A stretch of 64,000 nucleotides of DNA from Mytilus galloprovincialis (GCF_965363235.1 NC_134847.1:58932439-58996438), one strand, 5' to 3'; shown: positions 37,801-47,600, counted from the stretch's first letter. Numbers and translations: made by a program. The notes: generated from the sequence alone by a model not told the origin.

Positions 37801-38963
37801 TTACCATATTATGTGTTAGTATTGTCTTTATGTATCGTATATATTGTGTATTGTAATTATAAATATGCTTGATATTTTATTGAATAAAATATTATTATTA
37901 TTATTAAGCAATGAATGTGTTTGTAGATAGATGTTTTTGTGTTCTGTTAAATTGTTCCTTTTAAAATTGTTACACTATGATGACTGCTGTACCCATATTT
38001 TGCGGTACCTCGAATGACCGAATAACACTTGTAATGACCGAATAACACTTGAAATTTTAATATTGGTGACTTTTAAACTTTGATTAGTGAATTATTATAT
38101 ATTATCGATGCATTTTATAACTTTAAAATGATTTACAAAAAGCAGATAAGTTCATAAAAAACTTTTAAATTTAGCGTGCACATCGAAAATGGGCGCGAAC
38201 GGACCTGATACCAGAAATCACAATGGCCACCATGTTCGATGTACACACTAAATTTAAAATGATCTTTATGAAATTATCTGCTATCTGTAAAGCATTTTTA
38301 AGTTATAAAATACATCCATTATATTATATTTTTATTAAATAATCAATGTTTTAAAGTCACCAATTTGTACTAATATTAAAATTTCAAGTGTTATTCGGTC
38401 ATTACAAGTGTTATTCGGTCATTCGTGTTACCCCATATTTTGACTATTTTATTGATTATGTCTTTTTAGTTCACGCATCATGGTAAATATAACGGAATTT
38501 GATGAGTCTGTCAACAAAGTGAGAGGTTTAGCGCTATAAAACCAGGTTTAATCCACCATTTTCTACATTTGAAAATGCCTGTACCAAGTCAGTAATATGA
38601 CAGTTCTTGTCCATTTGTTTTTGATGAGACTGTCAACAAAGTGAGAGATTTAGCGCTATAAAACCAGGTTTAATCCACCATTTTCTACATTTGAAAATGC
38701 CTGTACCAAGTCAGGAATATGACAGTTCTTGTCCATTCGTTTTTGATGTGTTTTGTCATTTGATTTTGCCATGTGATTAGGGACTTTCCGAATTGATTTT
38801 CCTCTGAGTTCAGTATTTTTGTGATTTTTCTTTTTACATTAACCATGTTAACCAACTTTAATCAATTATTTTTGCTCGTGTAACACCTTTTATACTCAGC
38901 ATATGCATCCACAGCAGATGCTGCAGATTTGTCAAATTTTAAATGATATTGTCTAGCTGCCAT
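31862..38963 (-). CDS. FAM221A: FAM221A homologue, eight exons, complete
   Basis: Minus-strand exons: 38963-38887 (ATG), 36163-36085, 34411-34317, 33890-33691, 33493-33284, 32940-32827, 32537-32431 and 31966-31862 (TAA). All have GT/AG borders and agreeing phases, giving 328 residues (human FAM221A is about 298). Matches recalled from the family run through the length: AEYKR-IVGDDDGG, FTPDQYEDYKKRVLPM, STGMDCKMIGPETLCFCQHR, QHKTDF, Cys-rich CKVKGCGCVSYHYVP and QPIRCSCKHFTDEHS, CGCGEPYHSHH, PVGQDVPYQAMGGLTGFSS, GYMRLDPSGIG and FERRYQER. The Cys/His pattern suggests metal binding. The biochemical role of FAM221A is poorly known and I assign none. The start was chosen because MAARQYHLKFDKSAAS-AVDAY precedes the conserved EYKR and ends in a donor. 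Confidence 0.92.
34995..35660 (+). mobile_element. Retroelement C-terminal fragment with PD-(D/E)-like motif, antisense in FAM221A
   Basis: An open frame (about 35009-35455) encodes RPDIVIWSTSTKQSILLELT followed by VSWEERIEDANERK, YQDLLAECRDNGW and GSRGFVGKSMWRALG. From memory, RPD-x-W-S-T and VELTVPWE blocks end many RT proteins in cnidarians and molluscs. The D..E-L-T layout resembles a restriction-enzyme-like nuclease core, which is a weak inference. The downstream tail to about 35660 contains CAGCGCCGAAACAAGC. No RT domain is attached, so it is 5' truncated. It lies in FAM221A intron 2, opposite to the gene. Confidence 0.6.
35672..36135. repeat. 64-bp minisatellite made from the end of FAM221A exon 2
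   Basis: Units start at 35672, 35736, 35800, 35864, 35928, 35992 and 36056, with a partial one at 36120, each 64 bp and nearly identical. On the minus strand each unit carries the last 33 nt of exon 2 (YEDYKQRVLPM in the intronic units), its donor GTAAGAATAG and a TTTACACCTGATCAG stretch. The unit overlapping the real exon differs slightly (KKRVLPM). Six extra donors therefore follow the authentic one at 36085. Confidence 0.95.
36164..37990. other. FAM221A intron 1, outer part
   Basis: AT-rich intronic sequence with poly-T runs and a short ATT array near 37890-37910. No ORF or recognised element. Confidence 0.5.
38003..38431. repeat. Foldback element flanked by an 11-bp direct repeat
   Basis: The left arm carries GAATGACCGAATAACACTTG twice in part, then AAATTTTAATATTGGTGACT. 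The right arm carries AGTCACCAATTTGTAC and AAATTTCAAGTGTTATTCGG, also doubled at the end. CCCATATTTTG occurs directly at 37992-38002 and again at 38432-38442, just outside the arms, and is a candidate target-site duplication. No coding capacity. It lies in FAM221A intron 1. Confidence 0.75.
38505..38830 (+). repeat. Tandem pair of the GTGAGAGGTTTAGCG repeat
   Basis: GTGAGAGGTTTAGCGCTATA at about 38520 and GTGAGAGATTTAGCGCTATA at about 38641 head two units. Both contain AAAACCAGGTTTAATCCACC and ATTTTCTACATTTGAAAATG. The second unit continues to the full 3' end (GAGTTCAGTATTTTTGTGAT). The duplication is about 121 bp. Confidence 0.7.
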
Positions 38964-39753
38964 TTTGGTACAAATCTTTATCGTGTGATAGTTCAAATTC
39001 CTACGACTCTAGTCGCCATTCGTAAACGTGACTAAGGAACTTCGGTGTTTTCTAGACTCTTCGATCTTTTCTGTAAAAAAGGCCAATCGACATACAATGT
39101 TCTCGCCAGAACATTCCTTTACCATACCTTAAAGAGGTAAAAATAAAGACCAATTTAAACTTTAAACAATAGAGAACCAGAAAGGACTGGAACTGTCTGA
39201 CAAAACTTCATTCAACTTATTGAAAAATTCAAAGTATCTGAAAACAGGAAGCAGGTGTCTGAACTTTGAAAGAGAAGTCCACACACATTACAACTCACCA
39301 TAGTCCAGCTGCTTCCGGTCAATTTTTCGGTAAAAAAGCATATTTAAATTTATTATGTTTCTGTTACCTGTTACCTAATCTGTAAGTTCCGCCTCTGTCA
39401 GGCGCACCACCATACGGTGTAACTTGGGAGTTGCTATATACAGGGGCTCAATCACACCTTAACTACATGATTTATAATGGGTTTCATCATGAATTTTATG
39501 TTAACCAGGTATATACAAATAGTAACCATAAATGGGAAGTTAATATATACTTTAATGGGAAGTTAATATATATTTTAATGGGAATTTAAATTTACTTTAA
39601 ATCATGGGAAATTTAATATATAAACTTTAAGGTAAATATGTACATGACTCCACTCCTGGCTTATTCATACTTCTACTTGCACAGTTCAAAACAGTTCTTC
39701 ACATGGAATTAATCACAGTTTCAAGATTATTGTCAATTGAATAATGATGATAA

Positions 39754-42555
39754 TTAGGTTATTTGAAGTAGCGAAGCTCTTCTTTGATGTAGTCTATAAC
39801 AATAACCTCTAGATACACATTCAATATTAGAGATGTTGGATTCGTCTAGGAATTCAAAGGATGAACAGTCAATAATAACTTTGAGTTGTAAGTCTTCTGA
39901 TGATAATATTTCATTATACACTTCCATATCAACACAGTCATATAACTTTACTAGTATAATATTTAGGAAATGTTCCTGTATGTCTCTCAATTTTTCACAA
40001 TATAGAAGGAAATGTTTAATGTCCTCACTTCCTTTGCCACATAATTTACATGCTGAATTAGTTCCACCAGATCTGTCGAACTTAGCTCTGTCATGCTGTA
40101 AGGTATAAGTTCCACACATGATTTTTGCTTTTATGCTGGCCATAGTTGAAGTAAACGGCTCTGTTCCACAGCTATCCCAGACATTGTGGGTTTTTCCTTG
40201 AGTGATATTATTGACATTTAAAAACTTTAGAGATGACTTTGATTTTACATCAGATTTTAGAAGATCAATCCAATACGAAGAGATAGATTTTCTTACAATA
40301 TTTTTCCACTCGATTTTCCCCGGAGGCACATTAATAAGATCATGTGGTGATGGTAAGCCATACTGTTCTGTTAAGTCAATAATTTTGACAAACCAACTAT
40401 TTGAATCCCTTGGCATTACAGCCAGTTGTCTTATAGCAACATCACGCTCGACAGAACCATGGTTTCTGATGATATTACCGAAAAAATTCAGCATACGCTT
40501 ATGCAATTCAGCCTCAACTGGAATTTGACCGAGAAGTAAGTAGACAGCACTAGTGGAAGTGCGCTCTGGCAAATGCTGGATCTGCTTTAAAAGCTTGGTG
40601 TAATATACGGAGAGTAATTTCATATCGGAGACAGAAAGTATTATGGAGTCTAATCCATACAAAAGTCTGGGTAGCACATAAATTTTCACCAGGTGCATAG
40701 AGACTTTAGGGTTAAGTCCATTCAAACCATGGAGCCCAGCTCCCATGAGGGCATACACTGTTTTCCTAGCTGTCTGAATTCTATTAGGTACACAATCTTT
40801 CACACCATATTTAGAATTGACATCATGATCTATACCAAGATGAGTCGCTTTAGCAGAATTTTGAAGCGGTTGACCATTCAGTGTAAATAAATGTTCAGTT
40901 TTACTTCCATATTGTAGAGTACATGACTTCTGGCTACTAATTATGTAGCGATGTTTATTTGCATAATCAGACAAGACATTTAACATTGTTTGCATCTCAT
41001 ACGGGTTGTTGGAAATCAGGGTAACATCGTCGGCAACAGTGGGTACTCCACAGTAAATAGAACCCAAGTGAGCACCAAGACCATTCATTTCAAATGTTTT
41101 CAGTAGTGTGTTTATGAAGACCTTATAGGCAGTCGGGGACCAAACTCCACCCTGGCGAACACCCTGGAATTCGTGAACTGGTTTTGATTTGATACTTTGC
41201 CACATTACAGAGGACTCCAAGTTCTTATACCACTCATTGAATAATAACCAATTGTCACCGGTCATTCCACCTTTATACATCTCTCTCATTAGCCCAGAGT
41301 GCCACACAATATCAAAAGCTTTTTGAGCATCACTAAACGTTATAATTAATTGTTTTTTTAATTTCTTAGCTTCAGCCTTGAGTTCAGTTAAGATTAATGC
41401 TGCTACCGAAGGACATTCCCCAACTGTGAAGCCTTTTTGCAACCGACTTTGTTTATCTTTAATAATGTTCACATTTTTTGATAGATGAAGTTTTTCCACA
41501 ACTTTTCCAATAGTACTTGTTACGGTAATTTTACGATAAGAGTTAGGCATTTCTCTAGGTTTGCCCCCGTTTTTGAATACTGGATAACATATACCACTTT
41601 TTAAATTAGATGGGAGGTTAATATGTTGAAATATAAAGTTTACTAATTTCACTATAATTTTAATAACAGGTTGACCACCATATTTTAAATGTTCAATGGT
41701 AATACCTTGTTCATCAGCTGCTTTTCCATTTTTGAAAGACATTATACACTTTCCCACATCATCCTCAGATAAAAATTCTAGGGGTTCTTTATTAGTGTTA
41801 AAAAGATCCTGTAGTATTTTTACATCATCTTCGACCAATTGTTTATAGCTGTTATCAAAAAATTCATTATCAAAAGGGGTAGACAGCTCTTGAAAATAGT
41901 CAGCCCATGTTTCACAAATGGCTATAGAGTCACTAAAAATCTTGTCATTATATCTAAGAACAGATGTTGATATATAGTTTTGGTCCCGTTGGCGTTTGAT
42001 AAGTTTATAAAATTGTTTTTGATCAGTTTCACGAAGTTCCATTATATTGATAAGGTTGTCTTGACGTTTAGATGCTTCAAGCTGTCGCTGAGCAGACCTG
42101 AGATCTTTTTTCGTTTGTTTCAATTCATTAAAATATTTGTTATCTTTGCTTTTTGGTTGACCAGCTTGTTTCCATTTCCAAAAACAATGTTTCTCTTTCC
42201 TAATAATATCCACAATATGTGGAGGCCAAACTCTGCCTTTCCTACGAGTACGTGATCCAGAATTTTGTTTAGATGGGACAAGCTCCCTGGCTGTGTCAGT
42301 AACAATTTCACACAGATTATCTATAAAATTATCAAGCGATTCCAAATCTAAATTTTGGAGTTCAGAGTCTAGTTTATGGCTCAATTTTCTTTCATATTCA
42401 TTAGTGTCAATTTTATTCCAGTCAATTTTCCGCACACACTTGTTATCTGAGTTAGTCGACTCATCAATAGACTTTTCCATTGGAACAGTTATAGTAATTG
42501 GATCATGTGTAGAGGTGTTACACAGCTCTCTTGTCAGTACGTTATAGGATGTCAC
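39754..42555 (-). CDS. Reverse transcriptase part of LINE 1
   Basis: A long open frame with no ATG at its start; it continues from the endonuclease through a frameshift, so the first residues are the end of the EEP domain. RT blocks in order: GKAADEQGITIEHLKYGG; SYRKITVTSTIGKV; SDAQKAFDIVWH (palm A, catalytic Asp); GVRQGGVWSPTAYKVFINTL (B); and VPTVADDVTLIS (C) with VADD at about residues 507-510. A connection/thumb region follows, then a C-terminal C-x2-C-x(8)-H-x4-C zinc-like motif (CKLCGKGSEDIKHFLLYC). The RT frame itself is intact to its TAA, but the upstream domain is not in frame with it. Confidence 0.85.
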   Translation of the reverse strand: MTSYNVLTRELCNTSTHDPITITVPMEKSIDESTNSDNKCVRKIDWNKIDTNEYERKLSHKLDSELQNLDLESLDNFIDNLCEIVTDTARELVPSKQNSGSRTRRKGRVWPPHIVDIIRKEKHCFWKWKQAGQPKSKDNKYFNELKQTKKDLRSAQRQLEASKRQDNLINIMELRETDQKQFYKLIKRQRDQNYISTSVLRYNDKIFSDSIAICETWADYFQELSTPFDNEFFDNSYKQLVEDDVKILQDLFNTNKEPLEFLSEDDVGKCIMSFKNGKAADEQGITIEHLKYGGQPVIKIIVKLVNFIFQHINLPSNLKSGICYPVFKNGGKPREMPNSYRKITVTSTIGKVVEKLHLSKNVNIIKDKQSRLQKGFTVGECPSVAALILTELKAEAKKLKKQLIITFSDAQKAFDIVWHSGLMREMYKGGMTGDNWLLFNEWYKNLESSVMWQSIKSKPVHEFQGVRQGGVWSPTAYKVFINTLLKTFEMNGLGAHLGSIYCGVPTVADDVTLISNNPYEMQTMLNVLSDYANKHRYIISSQKSCTLQYGSKTEHLFTLNGQPLQNSAKATHLGIDHDVNSKYGVKDCVPNRIQTARKTVYALMGAGLHGLNGLNPKVSMHLVKIYVLPRLLYGLDSIILSVSDMKLLSVYYTKLLKQIQHLPERTSTSAVYLLLGQIPVEAELHKRMLNFFGNIIRNHGSVERDVAIRQLAVMPRDSNSWFVKIIDLTEQYGLPSPHDLINVPPGKIEWKNIVRKSISSYWIDLLKSDVKSKSSLKFLNVNNITQGKTHNVWDSCGTEPFTSTMASIKAKIMCGTYTLQHDRAKFDRSGGTNSACKLCGKGSEDIKHFLLYCEKLRDIQEHFLNIILVKLYDCVDMEVYNEILSSEDLQLKVIIDCSSFEFLDESNISNIECVSRGYCYRLHQRRASLLQIT

Positions 42556-43290
42556 AATATCAGTATTAAGAATAAAGTAATCAATTTGTGAAGAGTCTTT
42601 CCCATTAAAATGAAAAAAGTATCTTGTTCTTTACAAAGTTTAGGTAAAGAGAGATTATGTTCATTGGCAAATAGTTTAAAGTCAATATCTCTAGTGTTAC
42701 TACTGTTACGATGAAACGAGGCGTTCATATCTCCTCCAAGAATAATTGTATATGAGTCATTATATTTTTGAATAATTTCCGAGAGTTCATCCAATATCGC
42801 TTGGTAGTCATCACGGGAATATCCATTTCCTCTTGTTGGAAGGTATACACATAACAGAAGTATTGGTTTTGCTAGTTTTATTAAAACCCCAATAATTCTG
42901 TTTCCACCATCCGGAATTTCTTTAATAATTGTTGTGCAATGTTTTTCTATACATAATTGAAACACCAGCATGACCCCGACTTCTTTGAATAGGAATATCG
43001 AATTTATCATCATCAAAGCATTTAGTATATGAATTAAAAAGGTTAAAATCATCATGAATTCTATATTTATCTCTAGAATGCAGCCAATGCTCTTGAAGCA
43101 TAATAATGTCAAAATGTTCACTAAGATTTTGAAGATATACATTGTTGCTTAAAAATCCTTCAATGTTAAAAGATAAAATACGTAAACTATCTACACCATC
43201 AGCTTCATCTAACAAGTCCTGACCTGACCTAGACTTATCTCTTCCCAGTCGGAGGGGTGCATGCACGGGGTGCTCGGATAAGATTGACAC
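42552..43290 (-). pseudogene. EEP endonuclease part of LINE 1, split by two frameshifts
   Basis: The domain begins SLRILSFNIEGF and IMLQEHWLHS (catalytic Glu) in one frame to about 42922. It passes to a second frame with KEIPDGGNR, VYLPTRGNG and GGDMNASF (the GDMN site), and then to a third carrying SQIDYFIL and the end. The shifts lie near 42930 and near the A/T run at about 42605. The terminal SDH motif reads STH, losing the usual Asp. The endonuclease is therefore dead in this copy, if the assembly is right. Confidence 0.8.
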
Positions 43291-44252
43291 ACCTTTCGCT
43301 GTTGGTTTATCATTTCCCTGTTCGGTTGTGTATTTGCACAGATCGGCACTTTTGGAGATAATGTTATATTTTGTACAGACTTTTTCCTGCCTCTTGGGCG
43401 ATTGCGCATGTCTAAAAAAGTACTATCGATACTACCTGAAGTTGCCTTTTCAGGGGTTTGCATTAAATAATTATCCATTTCATTTTCAAGGGGATCATTT
43501 ATTATTACAACAGATTCATCCCGTCTGGCTGGCGTACAGAAATCATTATAATTATCATTGCAAAAATTGTGTAGAGAACTATTTTCCACATTTTCAGTTA
43601 TGTCAGATGGCATATTATTAGCCTGTTTATGTGTTCTATGGCGATTGTTATTGTTGTTACCATTGCGCTTTCGTCTACCCCTTTGTTTCTCAGGGTTATG
43701 TTTGTTGTATATATGATGAATATGCATTTCATTAACTTTATCTTGTACGTTTGCCATTTTATTATCTTGCTTGATTATATCAAATTCAAGAGTCTTAATT
43801 CTTTGTTCCAAAACCCAGACTTTTATGGAATCTTGCTCGGCACTATGATGACAATGAGATTGAACATTGTGTTTTTGTGAATTTTTAACTGATGGATAAT
43901 CCTCATTTTGGGATAATTCATTGGCAAGCTTCTGCTTATGTATACGGAGAGAATGCTCTAAGTCTAATTTATCACTTTCTAGAGTTATAATATATGACCT
44001 ACTAGTAGTTAATTCTTTTTGTAGGCTAGAAATATCAGTTTGTAACTTATAAATTGTGGAGTCTTTAGCTCTTAATAACTTTTCTTTCTTACACAGGCAA
44101 TCTTTAAGATGCGCAATTTCTTGTTCATAAAAATATCTTTTACCAGTGTCATCAGGGTTGTTTGTACTTTTTCCAATTTCAGAATGTGCATCTGGAACAT
44201 GTGGAATATTCAGTTCATTTGGTACTACTCTTATGTCATGAATATCACCCAA
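43209..44252 (-). CDS. LINE 1 ORF1: coiled-coil, basic nucleocapsid-like protein
   Basis: The frame has no ATG near its 5' end: the first residue at 44252 is a TTG codon. The frame is open up to a TAG near 44305. An upstream in-phase-looking segment lies in another frame across an A8 run, so the true N-terminus was probably lost to an indel. Residues 40-130 form heptad-rich coiled coil. A basic stretch (RGRRKRNGNNNNN) follows and could bind RNA. No PHD finger or RRM was seen. Near its end, at 43419-43413, lies an in-phase T TTT TTA heptamer from which the -1 frame runs openly into the endonuclease. Confidence 0.7.
   Translation of the reverse strand: MGDIHDIRVVPNELNIPHVPDAHSEIGKSTNNPDDTGKRYFYEQEIAHLKDCLCKKEKLLRAKDSTIYKLQTDISSLQKELTTSRSYIITLESDKLDLEHSLRIHKQKLANELSQNEDYPSVKNSQKHNVQSHCHHSAEQDSIKVWVLEQRIKTLEFDIIKQDNKMANVQDKVNEMHIHHIYNKHNPEKQRGRRKRNGNNNNNRHRTHKQANNMPSDITENVENSSLHNFCNDNYNDFCTPARRDESVVIINDPLENEMDNYLMQTPEKATSGSIDSTFLDMRNRPRGRKKSVQNITLSPKVPICANTQPNREMINQQRKVCQSYPSTPCMHPSDWEEISLGQVRTC
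43413..43419 (-). promoter_or_regulatory. Candidate -1 ribosomal frameshift site of LINE 1
   Basis: Minus strand reads T TTT TTA with ORF1 codons ACT TTT TTA. The -1 frame has a TAG one codon upstream of the heptamer and is then open without interruption through SLRILSFNIEGF of the endonuclease. No strong downstream stem was evident by eye, only a small GCC..GGC pairing. Confidence 0.6.
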
Positions 44253-44499
44253 GTTAGTTGATACAATTGACCTTTGTTTAGAGACGCTAGGTTTTTTTTG
44301 GTTGGATTTCTACCCGTTGTTTTACTACATTAATAGGCGATTGATTGACACCATAAGGTGTTCCGAATGGACGTTGTATAGCAGAACGAAGTTTTTGCAC
44401 AGATCACAGATCCAAATACGGAGAGTTTATAAGTCTTTATTTGCACTTGTTTCCTCACAATTTAATCTTATAGGTCACTATACCTTGTTTAGATAATTA

Positions 44500-44927
44500 T
44501 TTGAGGCATTTTTGTATATTGCACGGTGTTTTGAACCAATCTATTTTGCTGGCCTTGCCGGACGGCCATCAAAATTTTCAGCGCCATTTTTGAATTCTAA
44601 AATTTTGATAAATAATTTTTATTTTTCATACAGTAAGTCTAAGTATTTCTGTGACTTATAAATAATTAGAATAAATAAATTCATACTTTTGGTTAATAAT
44701 TTTGATCAACTAAATAAATTTTTCTATACCAATAGTTGACTTTAAAATATTTGACCATATATAGTCTTTTGTTTAGACCCCTTCCCCTTTTATTTTCCAA
44801 ATAATTTTTTTACTGCATAGATAAATAGTTAAATTTAACCTTTAAACACACTGTACTTGTGTTTCAACTAATATCCTGTGTTGGACTGATAGAAAACCTA
44901 GTATTCTGTTCCTCAAAAGATTGATAC
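44500..44927. other. Head-to-head junction of the two LINEs
   Basis: AT-rich; should contain the 5' untranslated ends of both elements. A short GGCCTTGCCGGACGGCC hairpin lies near 44552. No ORF is supported. Confidence 0.45.
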
Positions 44928-45674
44928 ATGTCTGAGAATAAAATTATAAAGTCAAGCAGATACTTCAGAGTAAATAAGAGAGATATTCAGGATAAAACAG
45001 CCCAAAGCCAACCCATTATTATATCTGATAGTAAAGGAAACTACACAAAGAGAGCTATAACAACTGAAGATTTCCTAAACATAAAATTCATCACCAAAAA
45101 AGGACAAAAAGTACAGCAAGCTATTGATTGGGCCGAAAAAGAATTACCATCAATCTGTCATCAACACAAAAACATCACATTTTATATTTGGCTAGGAACT
45201 TGTAATTTAACTGAACTTAACAGAACTACCAGATACATCTCTCTTGTGAACCAAAACGACTCAAACGTCAGATATCTAAGAAGAAAATTCATCGAACTTA
45301 AGGAACTCATCACTAAAATAAAACCAAAATCAAAAATCATCTTCTTAGAAATACCGCCATACTCTATTCAGCGTTGGAACAGATCTCAAGGCCACAAAAA
45401 CCCGGACATTTTCAGTGAAGACGACCAAACACTTCAAAACCAGTTATACCTTTTAAATACCTTCATCCAAGAAATAAATCAATCAGCAGAAAAATCACCA
45501 AAATTTGATCTTGACATTCGAAAAACATCTAAAAGAAAAGGCGGTACTGACGAATACTACAACTTTAATCTATACAGAACTGACGGCGTACATCCAAATT
45601 TATTACTAGCAAAGCTCTGGATGAGAAGAATAGCAACCAAAATTCTCCATCAATGTTATAGATCTATAGAGTAG
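44928..45674 (+). CDS. LINE 2 ORF1: SGNH/GDSL esterase-like protein
   Basis: 248 residues from an ATG. Block I is IIISDSKGNY with the nucleophile candidate Ser35 (SDS in place of GDS). Block III is WLGTCN at residues 88-93 (G-x-N). Block V is DGVHPN with Asp219 and His222. These are the SGNH hydrolase catalytic positions in order, at a length typical of a single domain. Such esterase domains are found in ORF1 of CR1-like retrotransposons, where they may act on lipids or membranes. The ORF is intact. No signal peptide or membrane segment was seen. Confidence 0.75.
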   Translation: MSENKIIKSSRYFRVNKRDIQDKTAQSQPIIISDSKGNYTKRAITTEDFLNIKFITKKGQKVQQAIDWAEKELPSICHQHKNITFYIWLGTCNLTELNRTTRYISLVNQNDSNVRYLRRKFIELKELITKIKPKSKIIFLEIPPYSIQRWNRSQGHKNPDIFSEDDQTLQNQLYLLNTFIQEINQSAEKSPKFDLDIRKTSKRKGGTDEYYNFNLYRTDGVHPNLLLAKLWMRRIATKILHQCYRSIE

Positions 45675-45887
45675 AATAGTATACTATATATATATAAACT
45701 TTATACCAACCATATTTATCCATTCCATATACAATAACATTCATATATAGAAATATTAACATCTTTTATATAACATTAGTCTATATTGTATAACCTGCAA
45801 ATATAGAGATATATATCTACATACTCATTAAACCCTGATATCGGAAGATATAAAAGTTAACTGGAAAATTCTAATCAAAGCTAGCTT

Positions 45888-45908
45888 TCAGTGGGGACGC
45901 CCCGCTGA
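45888..45908 (+). promoter_or_regulatory. GC-rich hairpin, copy 1
   Basis: A 9-bp stem with the triloop ACG: TCAGTGGGG pairs with CCCCGCTGA, including one G-T pair. It lies 63 nt upstream of the ORF2 ATG in very AT-rich DNA. Its core AGTGGGGACGCCCCGCTG is identical to an 18-nt word at 48300-48317. Confidence 0.6.
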
Positions 45909-45971
45909 TTGCACATTAGCCTACATAGAACTTCCTTGCTAAAAGAAAACAACAATGTCTAAAGTGAAAAA

Positions 45972-47537
45972 ATGAGTATCCAGACTAGAACATCAGCAAG
46001 AACCAAGAGCAAACCTCAGCCCTATACACCAGCTAAATATGAAAACTTTAGTATGAATAAAACCAGGGCCTTGGACAAAAAACTAGAAGCATGTAATAGA
46101 GCAATGGACATAAAAATTGAGCAGAAACATCAAAACTACATCCTAGAGCTATCAGCAGCTGCTTATGAAGTTTTAAAAGGGGAAATAGACATATACTTTG
46201 AACAACACTCTACTTACAAGCTCTTGCCCAAACACCAGCATGATAATCAAGGGCTATGCATCAGAACTTCACATTCGGTCAGAAATAGAAGTAATAACAG
46301 ACAACTCTATCGTATCAATCTATTCCATACTACATCAAAGGTAGAGGTTAATGGCCAAGGTATGGAACTCTTCCTGACACACATTGAAGATATAAAAGAA
46401 AGAATGAAATCAAGAGGAAACTATAAGATTTACAACAAACAGATAGAGGAACAGATAAACATAATCAAGAGAAATGAAGCTGATATAGAAATAAGTGGAA
46501 AACAGGATGAATCACTTGCAACAAATAATCAACCTAAAACCAACCACATAAATAGAATACTTGTATTCAAAGGGGCAGAATGTATACAAAATACAGACAA
46601 AGAATTATTAAGTAACTGGAATAGAGCCATTGAATGGTCAGAAGATGAACCAACACCCAGTCAGGACACAAGTGCAGTCAACATGTCTACTATACATAAC
46701 TACTGCGCCATATGTAATCAGACAGCACAACCAGAAACATCCATAGATTGTATTGCATGCAGTCAACTGTTTCATTATACATGTGAAAACATTGATCCTG
46801 TAAGGATAAGCCAAACTGAAGAAGAACAATATTCATGTAGGAGTTGCTCTATTATGGACATGGACGTGGTAAATATATCAATGAGAAGCAATAACTCAAT
46901 TATAGATACAGAAGAAACAATACCAAAAGTACTTCTAGAAGAACAAGACTCGACAGAGGATTATAGCGAAATAGGCCATATAGTTAAAAATATGCCAGAC
47001 AATACATCTAAAGACAGTCCAACTAGAACACAGATCACGGAAGAAGAAACAGGAAATTCTAACACAGAAGTACTAGACATGCTAGAAATGAACAAAACGG
47101 CTTCATACAAACAGCATAACCAAATGGTACAGAACAGCAGGAATGTACAAATAGAAAATGTAGATGAGCCAAAAAACATCAAGGCAAAACCGAAAAGGCA
47201 ATATAAGTGCAAAAATATAAATGAAACTACTCAACAGCTTGAAGATCAATTAGCACAATGCAGAGCAAGACTAGTCATAATGGAAGATACCAATAGAGAC
47301 TATAGAAATACAATCAATCTACTTAGGATGCAATCAGAAGAAAGCACTATTGACAAAAGTAACTTAAAAACCTACCAGCCAAATTGTGGCTGTAGCAACA
47401 ATTCGCAGGAACAGACTATAAACAAAGTCGATATGATGCTGAACAACTTCCGACTAGAAATGGAAAATAGAGACCTAAGAATAAAACATCAAATGGAGAT
47501 GAATGAATTAAGACACAAACTGCAAATAATGGAATGA
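45972..47537 (+). CDS. LINE 2 ORF2: PHD finger and coiled-coil protein
   Basis: 521 residues from ATG. A complete C4HC3 PHD finger spans about residues 245-292: CAIC, then CIAC, FHYTC and CRSC at PHD spacing. PHD fingers read histone tails in chromatin proteins and occur in ORF1 of CR1-like elements. Heptad-rich coiled coil lies about residues 415-460 (TQQLEDQLAQCRARL) and at the C-terminus (LRIKHQMEMNELRHKLQIM), suggesting oligomerisation. The reading frame is the same as ORF3 downstream; only two TGA codons (47535 and 47556) separate them. Confidence 0.82.
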   Translation: MSIQTRTSARTKSKPQPYTPAKYENFSMNKTRALDKKLEACNRAMDIKIEQKHQNYILELSAAAYEVLKGEIDIYFEQHSTYKLLPKHQHDNQGLCIRTSHSVRNRSNNRQLYRINLFHTTSKVEVNGQGMELFLTHIEDIKERMKSRGNYKIYNKQIEEQINIIKRNEADIEISGKQDESLATNNQPKTNHINRILVFKGAECIQNTDKELLSNWNRAIEWSEDEPTPSQDTSAVNMSTIHNYCAICNQTAQPETSIDCIACSQLFHYTCENIDPVRISQTEEEQYSCRSCSIMDMDVVNISMRSNNSIIDTEETIPKVLLEEQDSTEDYSEIGHIVKNMPDNTSKDSPTRTQITEEETGNSNTEVLDMLEMNKTASYKQHNQMVQNSRNVQIENVDEPKNIKAKPKRQYKCKNINETTQQLEDQLAQCRARLVIMEDTNRDYRNTINLLRMQSEESTIDKSNLKTYQPNCGCSNNSQEQTINKVDMMLNNFRLEMENRDLRIKHQMEMNELRHKLQIME

Positions 47538-47600
47538 CAGAAAGAAGTAAGAATGTGACAAAGACCAGGAAGTCATGAATATTATCCTTATAATCAGAAT

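Larger units (their letters stand above)
39358..44500 (-). mobile_element. LINE 1 of 2: degenerate non-LTR retrotransposon
   Basis: In minus-strand order: a coiled-coil ORF1, an exonuclease/endonuclease/phosphatase (EEP) endonuclease broken by frameshifts, and a 933-codon open reverse-transcriptase frame. The 3' side ends near 39358-39380 in a short GGTAACAGGTAACAG repeat, as in several LINE clades with microsatellite tails. The 5' end is undefined within 44300-44600. It is distantly related to the plus-strand element that starts just beyond it: the C-terminal RAKFD..C-x2-C..HF-x2-C block is shared. The clade is not resolved from sequence alone. Confidence 0.85.
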
